This document shows positions 14,117-22,338 of a stretch of DNA of 34,121 nt, in pieces. Below the pieces are notes generated by a model, which ran no database searches, was not told where the DNA came from, and saw only the letters and a list, made by a program, of their open reading frames with translations. The position numbers and the translations under genes are program-made. Position 1 is the stretch's first letter. Every line of letters begins with the position of its first letter. The stretch spans positions 1-34,121 of the forward strand of contig JAMCWA010000022.1 of assembly GCA_023475165.1 (NCBI GenBank). The letters are read 5' to 3'. The DNA is from Bacillota bacterium (GTDB lineage Bacteria; Bacillota; Sulfobacillia; JAMCWA01).

Positions 14117-16378
14117 ATGGAGTACATCCTAGTTTCTGATTTTTATCAGAAGTCAGAACGTTTTTCTCTTGGTCCCGAAGGGACGTCCAGGGCAATTTGG
14201 GATTGTCTGGTTTCCATGAAAGGGCATAATTGCACTCTCCCTTTTACAATCTGGCTGAAGTATTCCACAGGGACTCCTGCACACAAGATAAGCGTCACAA
14301 TTGGTGATGCTCTCTTCCCCATTTCAACGTCTGATCGGTCTGGCTGGGCAAGAGTTGGTTCCAGTCGTGTTCCTGAGGAGTTCGTAGAAGTCAAAGTTGA
14401 GGGATATCCCGCTGATGGTGTGACACTCCGAGCTTTGCTTCTGACAAACGATGCCGCCTTTGAACCACCTGCGAACCTCGAAACTGCTGATGATCTTGAC
14501 CTCATCCTCTATGGAAAGATCGACGGGATGACAATCATTTCTCCGCAAAAGGTTGAGGCCGGAAGTTTTACTACACTGGAGCTGACTTTCAGGGTTGGTG
14601 AGGGAGGAATTCCGACCGGCGCCCGTCTTGCGGCAGCAATTACCTCTCCTCCCTGGCCAAGACCCCAAATCGATGACCCGACCGGCGAAGGGTACGTCAC
14701 TGTATCGACGACCGGTCAGGCCAAGGTTTCAGTGAGAGAGATTGTTCCCCCGAAAGATCGGACCGTCGGACGGGAATACCTAATCATCCTGGAAGTGCGG
14801 GGGCAGCCTTTGAAAGAAGGTGATATGGTAGTTATCGTTTATGGGGATGCTGCTCAAGGCGGAAAGGGGATCAGAGTCCCCATCATCCCATTTGCTTACG
14901 AAGAAGTCAGAAAAGCAGCTTGGTATACTTACATTGTTCCTCTGGCCCTATCAATTGACCTAAACGGAGACGGAACTTTCGTCTCCATCCCCCAGAAAAG
15001 TTCTCATCGACTTCTCGTCCAGCCAGGCGCTGCGCGCAAGCTGGTTGTAACCGCCCCATCTCATGTTAAGTCAGATAGAGAATTTGAAATCCATATCGCG
15101 GTGTTGGATAAGCACAATAACCTCTGTTCGCCTCCGTATCAAGGGAGGGTAGTTGTCTCTTCCAACAATGAAGCGAAGCTTCCTCTAGAATACCTCTTTT
15201 CGGGGGAAGAAGACAGCGTCGCTTGCTTCAAAATGACGTTATCTCAGCCGGGTGTACATACCTTCACCGTAACTGATCCCCAGAACCGCCTCCTGGCCCT
15301 GAGTAACCCCGTCTTCTGCTTTCGTGAACTGCCACGATATAGGCTTTTCTGGGGTGAAATCCATGCTCACAGCGGTCTAGGAGATGGTATCGGTTCCGCA
15401 AAGTCGTATTATCGGCACGGACGCGACGTTGCCAAATTAGACTTCTGCTCACTGTCGGAACACTCAGGATACATGACCGAGACAGCATGGGAGTATCTCC
15501 AGGCCTGTACTGCCCGGTTCCACGAACCCGGTCGTTTTGTAACTCTCAACGGCTACGAATGGGGGGGACGAAAAGAACAGAACCTTCAAGAAGGTCACAG
15601 AAATGTTTACTCACTCTTGGATCGACAGCCTCTTTATAGAGGGAATACGGCAAATTCCAGGGGGCTCGAGAGACTTTTCTCTCTATTACATGGAAGAAGC
15701 GATGCCCTGGTCATACCCCATCATCCACTCGTTCGGCTGAGCTGGCATCGCCATGATCCCTCTTTGGAAAGGGTTATCGAGGTTTACTCTATGTGGGGTT
15801 GTTCGGAGAAGAGAGGCGGGCCTATGCCCCCCCATCAGGTTTTCGGTCTGTCAGTTCAGGAAGTCCTTGCTCAAGGGGCGAAACTTGGATTCATATGCGG
15901 TAGCGACAACCACGACGCCCGTCCCGGAGTTTCCGGGGTAGGGGCTGAAATTACAAGCATATGGGATTCCCAGCTTTACAAGAGTGGCCTCACGGCTGTA
16001 TACGCGACTGAACTTACACGAAAAGGGATTTTTGAAGCGCTGAGATCAAGACGCGTTTATGGGACTACAGGCGAACGCATCATAGTTGAGTTCTCAGTTA
16101 ACAAGCATTTAATGGGAGAGGAGTTCACTCAGCCTCGCGGCTTAAAAAGGGAAATCAATGCTCGGGTAGTTGGAACAGCCGGAATAGCAAGCCTTGAAGT
16201 GGTGAGAGACGGAAAGGAAGTCTTTCAGCAGAAGGGTCACGGGACAATTGGGGACATTCAGTGGGAGGATGACTCTCCTTTGGACGACACGAGCTACTAT
16301 TACCTTAGAGTCACCCAGGAAGACGGGGGCATGGCTTGGGCAAGCCCCGTCTGGGTAACACCTGAGGAGGTGAAGTAA
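14117..16378 (+). CDS. PHP-domain metallohydrolase (DUF3604 / CehA-McbA-like) with a large N-terminal region
   Basis: A 753-residue protein. Residues 1-400 have the pattern of several beta-sandwich domains (repeated short strands; DMVVIVYGDAAQGGKGIRV resembles segments found with DUF3604). Residues about 409-660 form a PHP-type metal site: FWGEIHAHSGLGDG with His416 and His418, SLSEHSG with Glu448 and His449, NGYEW with Glu481, IPHHP with His535 and His536, and GSDNHDARPG with Asp597 and His599. The rest is a C-terminal beta domain. Relatives include carbaryl and carbofuran hydrolases and many uncharacterised proteins. No signal peptide or membrane segment is visible, so it should act in the cytoplasm. 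The ATG lies behind GGAGGT, 4 bases after the GH4 stop. Base composition turns clearly more AT-rich at this gene. A phosphatase, esterase or lyase role on the imported sugar derivative is possible, but no reaction can be assigned. Confidence 0.75.
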   Translation: MEYILVSDFYQKSERFSLGPEGTSRAIWDCLVSMKGHNCTLPFTIWLKYSTGTPAHKISVTIGDALFPISTSDRSGWARVGSSRVPEEFVEVKVEGYPADGVTLRALLLTNDAAFEPPANLETADDLDLILYGKIDGMTIISPQKVEAGSFTTLELTFRVGEGGIPTGARLAAAITSPPWPRPQIDDPTGEGYVTVSTTGQAKVSVREIVPPKDRTVGREYLIILEVRGQPLKEGDMVVIVYGDAAQGGKGIRVPIIPFAYEEVRKAAWYTYIVPLALSIDLNGDGTFVSIPQKSSHRLLVQPGAARKLVVTAPSHVKSDREFEIHIAVLDKHNNLCSPPYQGRVVVSSNNEAKLPLEYLFSGEEDSVACFKMTLSQPGVHTFTVTDPQNRLLALSNPVFCFRELPRYRLFWGEIHAHSGLGDGIGSAKSYYRHGRDVAKLDFCSLSEHSGYMTETAWEYLQACTARFHEPGRFVTLNGYEWGGRKEQNLQEGHRNVYSLLDRQPLYRGNTANSRGLERLFSLLHGRSDALVIPHHPLVRLSWHRHDPSLERVIEVYSMWGCSEKRGGPMPPHQVFGLSVQEVLAQGAKLGFICGSDNHDARPGVSGVGAEITSIWDSQLYKSGLTAVYATELTRKGIFEALRSRRVYGTTGERIIVEFSVNKHLMGEEFTQPRGLKREINARVVGTAGIASLEVVRDGKEVFQQKGHGTIGDIQWEDDSPLDDTSYYYLRVTQEDGGMAWASPVWVTPEEVK

Positions 16379-16470
16379 ATGGAGTTAACGAACTGACCAT
16401 AGAGACAGAAGAACGTCCTCGAAGAACAATGATTACTAGTTACACTTCTTCAGTAGAAAGGAGAGGAAAA

Positions 16471-17787
16471 ATGAAACGCATACTGTCCATCATGCTTGTA
16501 GCGTTCTTGATCGGTACGCTGGTTACAGGTTGCGGAGGATCCGGGGGATCCTCCGCTCCAGAAACCAAAAGCCAACAACGGGCGGACAAGGTTACAATTG
16601 AATATTGGCAGTATTCCTTCGGACCCAAAGTTGAGATGATCAATGAGCTTATCAAAGAATTCGAAACCAAGAACCCGGGGATTAGAATCGTTCACACCAC
16701 TTTTCCCTATGAGCAGTTCAATGAAAAGGTGGCAACCTCGATACCAGCCGGGCGAGGACCTGATGTTATCAATCTCTATTATGGGTGGTTGCCGAAGTAT
16801 ATAGAATCAAAATACATTCAACCGCTTCCAGAAGATGCTTTTCCATCGGCAGCAATTGAGAAAGATTTCGTACCAATGGTCCAGGCTGCAAATTTCGATG
16901 GAAAATACTATGCCTTGCCGACGGCCGTTCGCACGACTGCTCTTCTCTGGAACAAGGATTTGTTCAAAGCAGCAGGTCTCGATCCCGAAAAGCCACCGAC
17001 CACCCTGGAGGAACTCGTTAGCTACGCCAAGCAACTCACCAAGCGAGATTCCAAGGGCAAGTTACTGATATCGGGGGTAAGCGGAGACGTAGGAGGCCAA
17101 GGACAGCATTGGTTTAGAGAGATGTTGTTAAGGGAATTTGGGGTTACTCCTATCACCGATCGTCGCAAGGTGAATTACAACCAAAACCCCGCAGGGTACC
17201 AGGCTTGGGACTATTTCCTGTCCTTTGCTGGCAAGTATAAATTCTGGGAACAGGGGTTCTATCAGGATGTCCGTACAGCTTTCAACACTGGCCACATGGC
17301 AATGCAAATCACTGGTTCCTTTGAGTTAGGGACAATTGCCAAAGATGCTCCGAACCTAAATCTAGGCGTGGGAGAACCGCCGGCTGGCCCAAAAGGTAGG
17401 TCTAGTTTCGGCTCGTTTTGGGCCAACGCCATTACTTCCAAGGCTGAAGGGACCAGAAGAGATGCCGCTGTCAAATTTATTAAGTTTCTTTCAAGTTCAG
17501 AAGTCATGAAACGATGGACAAAAAAGGTGGGTGAGCTGCCGGCCAGGAAGGAGTTCCTGACCAATCCTGAACTCGTTAGCGACCCAAGAATCGGTCCGTT
17601 CATGAAGACCCTTAGCTACTCTCATGCTACCTTCTTTGTGGATGAGAAGGCGCAGAGAGATAACATCATGCAGGCCTATGAGGAGGTTCTTCTGAAAGGT
17701 GTCGATCCAAAGAAGGCTTTAGACGAGCTCGTAGCCAAAGAACAGGCGCTCTACGATTCGTATTGGGCTAAAGCAAATAAGAAATAG
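16471..17787 (+). CDS. ABC sugar transporter, solute-binding lipoprotein
   Basis: A 438-residue extracellular binding protein of family 1 (MalE/UgpB-like). It has a lipoprotein signal peptide: positive MKR, a hydrophobic stretch, and the lipobox VTGC with the lipidated Cys at residue 21. A Gly/Ser-rich linker follows. The mature part shows the typical opening VTIEYWQYSFGPKVEMINELIKEFETKNPGIRI and GPDVINLYYGW. The ATG at 16471 follows AAAGGAGAGG; an in-frame ATG 42 bases earlier lacks a binding site. It delivers the substrate to the two permeases encoded next. A large inverted repeat follows the stop codon (17808-17895), which may keep the level of this mRNA above that of the permeases. The ligand is not readable from sequence. 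Confidence 0.93.
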   Translation: MKRILSIMLVAFLIGTLVTGCGGSGGSSAPETKSQQRADKVTIEYWQYSFGPKVEMINELIKEFETKNPGIRIVHTTFPYEQFNEKVATSIPAGRGPDVINLYYGWLPKYIESKYIQPLPEDAFPSAAIEKDFVPMVQAANFDGKYYALPTAVRTTALLWNKDLFKAAGLDPEKPPTTLEELVSYAKQLTKRDSKGKLLISGVSGDVGGQGQHWFREMLLREFGVTPITDRRKVNYNQNPAGYQAWDYFLSFAGKYKFWEQGFYQDVRTAFNTGHMAMQITGSFELGTIAKDAPNLNLGVGEPPAGPKGRSSFGSFWANAITSKAEGTRRDAAVKFIKFLSSSEVMKRWTKKVGELPARKEFLTNPELVSDPRIGPFMKTLSYSHATFFVDEKAQRDNIMQAYEEVLLKGVDPKKALDELVAKEQALYDSYWAKANKK

Positions 17788-17807
17788 ATAGCAGCTGACA
17801 AGCAGAA

Positions 17808-17895
17808 CCAGGAGACGCCCGAAAGTACTCTGTCCAGAACAAGCCGGCTAGCGGGCTAAGGCAGCGACATCATTACTCTTCCGGGCGACTCCTGG
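17808..17895 (+). promoter_or_regulatory. Intercistronic stem-loop between the binding protein and permease genes
   Basis: CCAGGAGACGCCCG at 17808-17821 pairs with CGGGCGACTCCTGG at 17882-17895 with one mismatch in 14. The 60 bases between contain smaller complementary stretches such as AGCCGGCTAGCGGGCT. There is no T run. Structures at this position in other binding-protein-dependent operons protect the upstream message and reduce permease expression. The same role is inferred here. Confidence 0.55.
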
Positions 17896-17997
17896 TACCT
17901 GCATAATGGTATTACGAAATTAGCGGGTTGCCGCCTTGCCCCAATGCCTTGACCAACCCAAGTTCCTCTTAGCCTCCAATGGGAAGAGGAGGTTCAA

Positions 17998-18936
17998 TTG
18001 CCATCCGGAAACCGGGGGGTGGATTTCTTGCACCGAAGATTCTCTTTGCGCTTTGGGCTCAATGCTAGAAAGGTATTTTGGGCATATGTTTTCTTGCTTG
18101 TACCCTGCCTCTTCTTTTTCTTCTTTAGGATTTTACCCACATTATCTGCCTTGCGGATAAGTCTTCACGACTGGGACATTCTTTCTCCAAGTAAACCCTT
18201 TGTCGGGCTTGCAAATTATAGACGTCTTTTGAACGATCCGATCTTCTGGAAGGCTCTCAAGAACACTTTTCTCTATATGTTTGTGGTAGTCCCGGCGGAA
18301 CTTGTCGGTGGTTTAAGCATCGCCATTATGCTCCAAAGCGTCAGGCGTTTCGCGGGTTTTTTGAGGTCGTTGTACTTTCTTCCTTTTGTAACCTCGGCTG
18401 TAGCGATAAGCTGGGTATGGCGCTGGATGTATGTTCCTCACTACGGTACTCTTAACATGATCCTAAGCTTCCTGGGGTTCACTGAACAGCCCTTCCTGCA
18501 GAGCCCTTCGCAAGCCCTCTATTCCATAGCAGCAGTGGTTATCTGGCAAAGTCTCGGTTTCCACATAATCATGTTCTTGGCCGGTTTGCAAGCCATTCCT
18601 ACGGTGTTCTACGAAGCCGCGATGATTGACGGCGCCAATCGTTGGCAGGTCTTTAGATCCATCACCTTGCCGCTTCTCAATCCCACCATCGTCTTTCTCG
18701 CGGTAATGGGTAGCATCGCATCTCTGAAGATCTTTACACAAGTTATGAACATGACATTTGAGGGAACAGGAGGCCCTTTACACAGCACTATCACCCTGGT
18801 CCTATATATCTATCAGATGGCCTTTACGCGGTTCCAAATGGGATATGCTTCGGCCGTTACTGTCATACTCTTTATGATCATTATTGTAATAACAGTAATC
18901 CAAATGCGCCTCATTACCCGACGGTTCGAGTACTAG
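17998..18936 (+). CDS. ABC sugar transporter permease, MalF/UgpA type
   Basis: A 312-residue inner-membrane permease with about six helices. The first is WAYVFLLVPCLFFFFFRILPTL at residues 28-49. The cytoplasmic EAA loop that contacts the ATPase is YEAAMIDGANRWQVFRSITLPLLNPT at about 205-230. The TTG at 17998 is supported by a full AGGAGGT site five bases upstream; the first twenty residues are basic and hydrophilic. It forms a heterodimer with the next permease. No ATP-binding subunit is encoded in this cluster. Confidence 0.92.
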   Translation: MPSGNRGVDFLHRRFSLRFGLNARKVFWAYVFLLVPCLFFFFFRILPTLSALRISLHDWDILSPSKPFVGLANYRRLLNDPIFWKALKNTFLYMFVVVPAELVGGLSIAIMLQSVRRFAGFLRSLYFLPFVTSAVAISWVWRWMYVPHYGTLNMILSFLGFTEQPFLQSPSQALYSIAAVVIWQSLGFHIIMFLAGLQAIPTVFYEAAMIDGANRWQVFRSITLPLLNPTIVFLAVMGSIASLKIFTQVMNMTFEGTGGPLHSTITLVLYIYQMAFTRFQMGYASAVTVILFMIIIVITVIQMRLITRRFEY

Positions 18937-19027
18937 GGACGGCGTCTTCCGCAAACTCCGTCGCCTCTTTATTAAGATCCTGACGCCCTTTTCCCTCCGG
19001 GACTGGTGATAAGAAAGGGGAAGAGAA

Positions 19028-19891
19028 ATGGTACCTGGCAAGAAAGAGATTATAGCCGCACCGAAGCCTTTCATTAATTTGAGGATACTAAGTCCGATTC
19101 TCCTATATGCTACAGTGCTGTTGATCGGATTGCTTGTAGCTGTGCCGTTCGTCTGGATGATATTGACATCTCTGAAGCCGCGTTCAGAAATCTATTCGTC
19201 CTTTTTCCTGCCAAAACACGTGACCTTTGAGAACTACAAAACGGTATTCGAGACAAGTCATTTCGGCCGGTGGTATGTCAATTCGCTAATTACAGCTTGT
19301 CTAGCTACAACCAGCGTGATCTTCTTTGATTCTCTGGCTGGATACGCCTTGGCCAAGTATAAGTTTCGGGGACAAAGCCTAGTCTTACTTGTTATCCTTA
19401 GCACCATGATGATTCCAAATGAAATGCTCTTGATACCGTGGTACATGATGGCACGTAACAATGGATGGATAAACACTTACTGGGGGATCGTTTTTCCTGA
19501 ATTCATGACTGCTTTTGGAGTATTCCTAATGCACCAATTCATGCAGGGAATACCCGATGATCTTTTGGACGCCGGGCGGATCGATGGGCTGTCAGAATTC
19601 GGCCTGTTCTGGAAGGTAGCTCTACCCCTTGTCCGTCCGGCCTTGAGCGCCCTTGCCATCTTTACTTTTCTGAGTAGCTGGAATGCATTCCTCTGGCCTG
19701 TGATAGTAACCGAGAGCTCGAAAATGTGGACACTTCCGGTTGGCCTAGCCTATTTCTCAGGGGAATTTGAAACTCGCTGGGAACTAGTGATGACTGGAGC
19801 TACTATTGCAACTGTTCCGGTGCTAATAGCATTCGTCATCCTACAACGCCATATCATTCGGGGGATCATGCTTACAGGGCTGAAATCATAA
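19028..19891 (+). CDS. ABC sugar transporter permease, MalG/UgpE type
   Basis: A 287-residue permease of the CUT1 sugar-transport class. The first helix spans about 23-45 and is followed by the typical SLKPRSEIYSSFFLPKHVTFENYKTVF. The EAA loop is LDAGRIDGLSEFGLFWKVALPLVRPAL at about 180-206. The ATG at 19028 has AAAGGGGAAGAG upstream. It partners the permease encoded 91 bases upstream. The stop is followed after 39 bases by the amidohydrolase gene, so the cluster continues. Like the binding protein and the PHP gene, it is more AT-rich than the flanking genes. Confidence 0.92.
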   Translation: MVPGKKEIIAAPKPFINLRILSPILLYATVLLIGLLVAVPFVWMILTSLKPRSEIYSSFFLPKHVTFENYKTVFETSHFGRWYVNSLITACLATTSVIFFDSLAGYALAKYKFRGQSLVLLVILSTMMIPNEMLLIPWYMMARNNGWINTYWGIVFPEFMTAFGVFLMHQFMQGIPDDLLDAGRIDGLSEFGLFWKVALPLVRPALSALAIFTFLSSWNAFLWPVIVTESSKMWTLPVGLAYFSGEFETRWELVMTGATIATVPVLIAFVILQRHIIRGIMLTGLKS

Positions 19892-19930
19892 AGGCAACCA
19901 TTCATTTTGAGGAAGAGAGGCCTGACGGCA

Positions 19931-20872
19931 ATGGACAAGCTTAGAGTCGTCGACTTTCACACCCACTTCCCCACCAGGCTGCGCGAGCAGAACCAGGGCC
20001 AGCCAGAGCGTGGGCAAGACGAGCTAAGGAACTATGCCCGTCAGCTCCGCTCCCGCTGGCTCAAAGAGTGGGATTTTCAGGAACCGGAGAAGAATCCCCC
20101 AGCCGACGAGGAGCAGGCGGCTCGTTGGGCCCAGGAGGTCATCGCCAACGGCCTGTATCAGGTGGTTTTCGTGACCGGTGGGGGGAACCGGCATCTGGCG
20201 GATTTGATCAAACCCTACTCGGATAAGTTCATCGGCTTCGCCCATCATGATCCGGAGAAGCCTGACGCCCTGGAAAGAATCAGAGAAGCAGTGGATCAGT
20301 TGGGACTGAAGGGCTACAAGATGTTTGGACCCCTGATCAAAGGAAGCTTCGATGACCCCAGTTGGGAACCCCTGTGGGAGTTCCTGGCGGAACGGCGCCT
20401 GCCGGTGCTGATCCACTTTGGCATCCTGGGAGGCGGCGGAGGGAAAGTCTATCACCACAATATGAGCCCTCTGGTCATCCACAACGTAGCCCGGCACTAC
20501 CCCGAGATCCCCTTCGTAATTCCCCACTTCGGCGCCGGTTACTGGCAGGAACTCCTGCACCTGGCCTGGTCAGCACCGAACATCTACATCGATACCTCGG
20601 GCTCCAACCAGTGGATGCGCTGGATGCCTTACCCCCTGGACCTGGAGTCCCTCTTCCGGAAGGCCTCTGAGACCGTCGGGCCGGAGCGGATCATCTTCGG
20701 CAGCGACTCCAGCTGGTTCCCCAGGGGATTTGCCCGGCGTTACCTGCAAGACCAACTGCGGGTATGCCGGTGGCTGAACATGAAGGAGGAAGACGTCCGG
20801 GCCATCTTTGGCGGAAATGCCCGGCGTTTGCTGGAAAATATCCGTTATCCTGGCTCTGGGCTTCCTTCGTAA
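19931..20872 (+). CDS. Amidohydrolase-2 family metal-dependent hydrolase
   Basis: A 313-residue TIM-barrel hydrolase of the PF04909 type. Metal-binding residues are visible as His10 and His12 in DFHTHFP, His162 in VLIHFGIL, His199 in IPHFGAGYW and Asp259 in FGSDSSWFPRG. Family members include lactonases for sugar acids, decarboxylases such as the 2-amino-3-carboxymuconate type, and other C-O or C-C hydrolases. Its place as the last gene of the carbohydrate cluster suggests a step on the imported compound; lactone opening is one possibility. The ATG at 19931 follows GAGGAAGAGAGG at ten bases; an in-frame TTG at 19907 has no site. Base composition returns to GC-rich here. A perfect 13-base-pair hairpin at 20906-20937 follows and probably ends the operon. 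Confidence 0.85.
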   Translation: MDKLRVVDFHTHFPTRLREQNQGQPERGQDELRNYARQLRSRWLKEWDFQEPEKNPPADEEQAARWAQEVIANGLYQVVFVTGGGNRHLADLIKPYSDKFIGFAHHDPEKPDALERIREAVDQLGLKGYKMFGPLIKGSFDDPSWEPLWEFLAERRLPVLIHFGILGGGGGKVYHHNMSPLVIHNVARHYPEIPFVIPHFGAGYWQELLHLAWSAPNIYIDTSGSNQWMRWMPYPLDLESLFRKASETVGPERIIFGSDSSWFPRGFARRYLQDQLRVCRWLNMKEEDVRAIFGGNARRLLENIRYPGSGLPS

Positions 20873-20905
20873 GCTATGATCCCGCGCGGAACTGCCTTTG
20901 GTATC

Positions 20906-20937
20906 CGATCCCGGGTCCGAACCAGGACCCGGGATCG
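20906..20937 (+). terminator. Perfect hairpin at the end of the carbohydrate operon
   Basis: CGATCCCGGGTCC at 20906-20918 pairs without mismatch with GGACCCGGGATCG at 20925-20937 across a six-base loop. The downstream bases (TCGTTC) are not a real T run, so termination may be partial or Rho-assisted. It lies 33 bases after the amidohydrolase stop. Confidence 0.6.
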
Positions 20938-20968
20938 TCGTTCATGGACACGGGGAAGCCAAAAACCC

Positions 20969-20997
20969 TGGACAATCCGCCCCCCTAGGGGTATAAT
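20969..20997 (+). promoter_or_regulatory. Sigma-A promoter of the MFS gene
   Basis: TGGACA at 20969-20974 and TATAAT at 20992-20997 are exactly 17 bases apart, with one deviation from the -35 consensus. The predicted start near 21004 gives a leader of about 34 bases before the GTG at 21038. Confidence 0.7.
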
Positions 20998-21037
20998 CTC
21001 CCCATGATTATTTCGCACAACGAAGGGACTGGCTGGT

Positions 21038-22291
21038 GTGCCCGACTGGCGCAGAAATCTTTACATTATTTGGGCGGCTCAGTTCATCCTCATGGCTGGC
21101 TTCAGCATGATCATGCCCTTCTTGCCCCTCTATTTGGGACAGCTGGGGGTCACCGACCCCAAAGCGCAAGACCTCTGGGCCGGCCTCATCTATTCTGCTA
21201 ACTTCATGACAGCAGCCCTCTTCTCGCCCCTTTGGGGGAGTTTGGCTGATCGTCATGGCCGTAAGATCATGATGCTGCGATCGGGCTTCGGCATGGCGAT
21301 AGTGGTGGCTTTGATGGGCTTTACCACCAACGCCTGGCAACTGCTGGGACTGCGATTGTTGCAGGGTGTGATCACTGGCTTCATGCCGGCCGCCATCGCC
21401 TTCATGGCCAGCAACACTCCCTTGGAGCACACGGGCTATGCCCTGGGCGTCCTGCAAACCGGCGGCGTGGCCGGCAACATTGTCGGCCCCCTCATCGGCG
21501 GCGTCCTGGCTCGGGTTATGGGGTTTCAACACATCTTTTTCGTGACTGGCTTTGGCTGCTTTTTGGCCGCCACCATCGTCCTGGTGCTGGTCCCCGAACG
21601 TTTCACCCCCGTCGCGAACACTACGCGCCGCAGTTTCGCCGGTGACATGCGGGAGGTTTTGAAAGAACGCCATCTCTTGCTCATGTTCATCATCATGTTC
21701 ATGACCACTTTCGCCATCAATACCGTGGAGCCCATCCTCACCCTCTTCCTGGCCACTTTGCAGACGCCGGAAAACCTGCTGACCATCATGGCCGGTCTGA
21801 TTTTTTCTGCCACCGGACTCGCCAACATCCTGGCCGCACCGTTTCTCGGCCGGCGCGGTGATCGCGTCGGCTATCGCCGGGTGCTGGTTTATGCCCTCGC
21901 GGGAGTGGCTCTGTCCTATTTGCCCCAGGCCCTGGTTCAAACCTCTTGGCAGATGCTGGCCCTGCGCTTCCTCTTGGGGGTCTTCATGGGTGGGCTCATG
22001 CCCTCGGCCAACGCCTTAATCGCCAGTTTCACTCCCGCTTCCTTAAGAGGGCGGGCTTACGGCATCAGCACCAGTTTCCTTTTCCTGGGTAATGTCCTGG
22101 GGCCCCTCTTCGGTGGCGCCATCGCGGCGGCCTTTCACATCCGCTGGATCTTCCCCATAACCTCGGCCTTACTCTTCATCAACCTGTTCTGGGTGTTGCT
22201 GGTGGTGCCAGAACCGGAAGGGAAACTGCCACAGTCCCCTCAATTTGCTCCCCGGATGGACAAGACCACCGCGGCAGCACCGCCGCGGTAA
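21038..22291 (+). CDS. MFS multidrug-type efflux transporter
   Basis: A 417-residue major facilitator with twelve hydrophobic segments, of the DHA1/MdtG-like drug:proton antiporter class. The loop 2-3 motif A appears as SLADRHGRKIMM, and the half-repeat equivalent in the second half is LGRRGDRVGYRRVLVY. SPLWGSLADRHGRK and GALPLFGG-like repeats near helix 11 are typical of exporters rather than sugar uptake systems. GTG at 21038 is the start that fits the first helix (RRNLYIIWAAQFILMAGFSMIMPFLPLYLGQLG); the binding site GAAGGGA is moderate. It has its own promoter and is separate from the carbohydrate operon. Its substrate is unknown. Confidence 0.9.
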   Translation: MPDWRRNLYIIWAAQFILMAGFSMIMPFLPLYLGQLGVTDPKAQDLWAGLIYSANFMTAALFSPLWGSLADRHGRKIMMLRSGFGMAIVVALMGFTTNAWQLLGLRLLQGVITGFMPAAIAFMASNTPLEHTGYALGVLQTGGVAGNIVGPLIGGVLARVMGFQHIFFVTGFGCFLAATIVLVLVPERFTPVANTTRRSFAGDMREVLKERHLLLMFIIMFMTTFAINTVEPILTLFLATLQTPENLLTIMAGLIFSATGLANILAAPFLGRRGDRVGYRRVLVYALAGVALSYLPQALVQTSWQMLALRFLLGVFMGGLMPSANALIASFTPASLRGRAYGISTSFLFLGNVLGPLFGGAIAAAFHIRWIFPITSALLFINLFWVLLVVPEPEGKLPQSPQFAPRMDKTTAAAPPR

Positions 22292-22303
22292 TGGAAATGG
22301 GGC

Positions 22304-22320
22304 TGCCCGTTTCCCGGGCA
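22304..22320. terminator. Small hairpin between convergent genes
   Basis: TGCCCG at 22304-22309 pairs with CGGGCA at 22315-22320 around a five-base loop. It sits between the MFS stop (22291) and the acyl-CoA dehydrogenase stop (22339). There is no T run on either side, so its role as a shared terminator is uncertain. Confidence 0.3.
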
Positions 22321-22338
22321 ATGTCTGGCCACACTCCC

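Noticed and set aside
13081..14127. Long minus-strand open frame of 348 codons
   Set aside because: It is the antisense shadow of the GH4 gene; the plus-strand protein has all family motifs.
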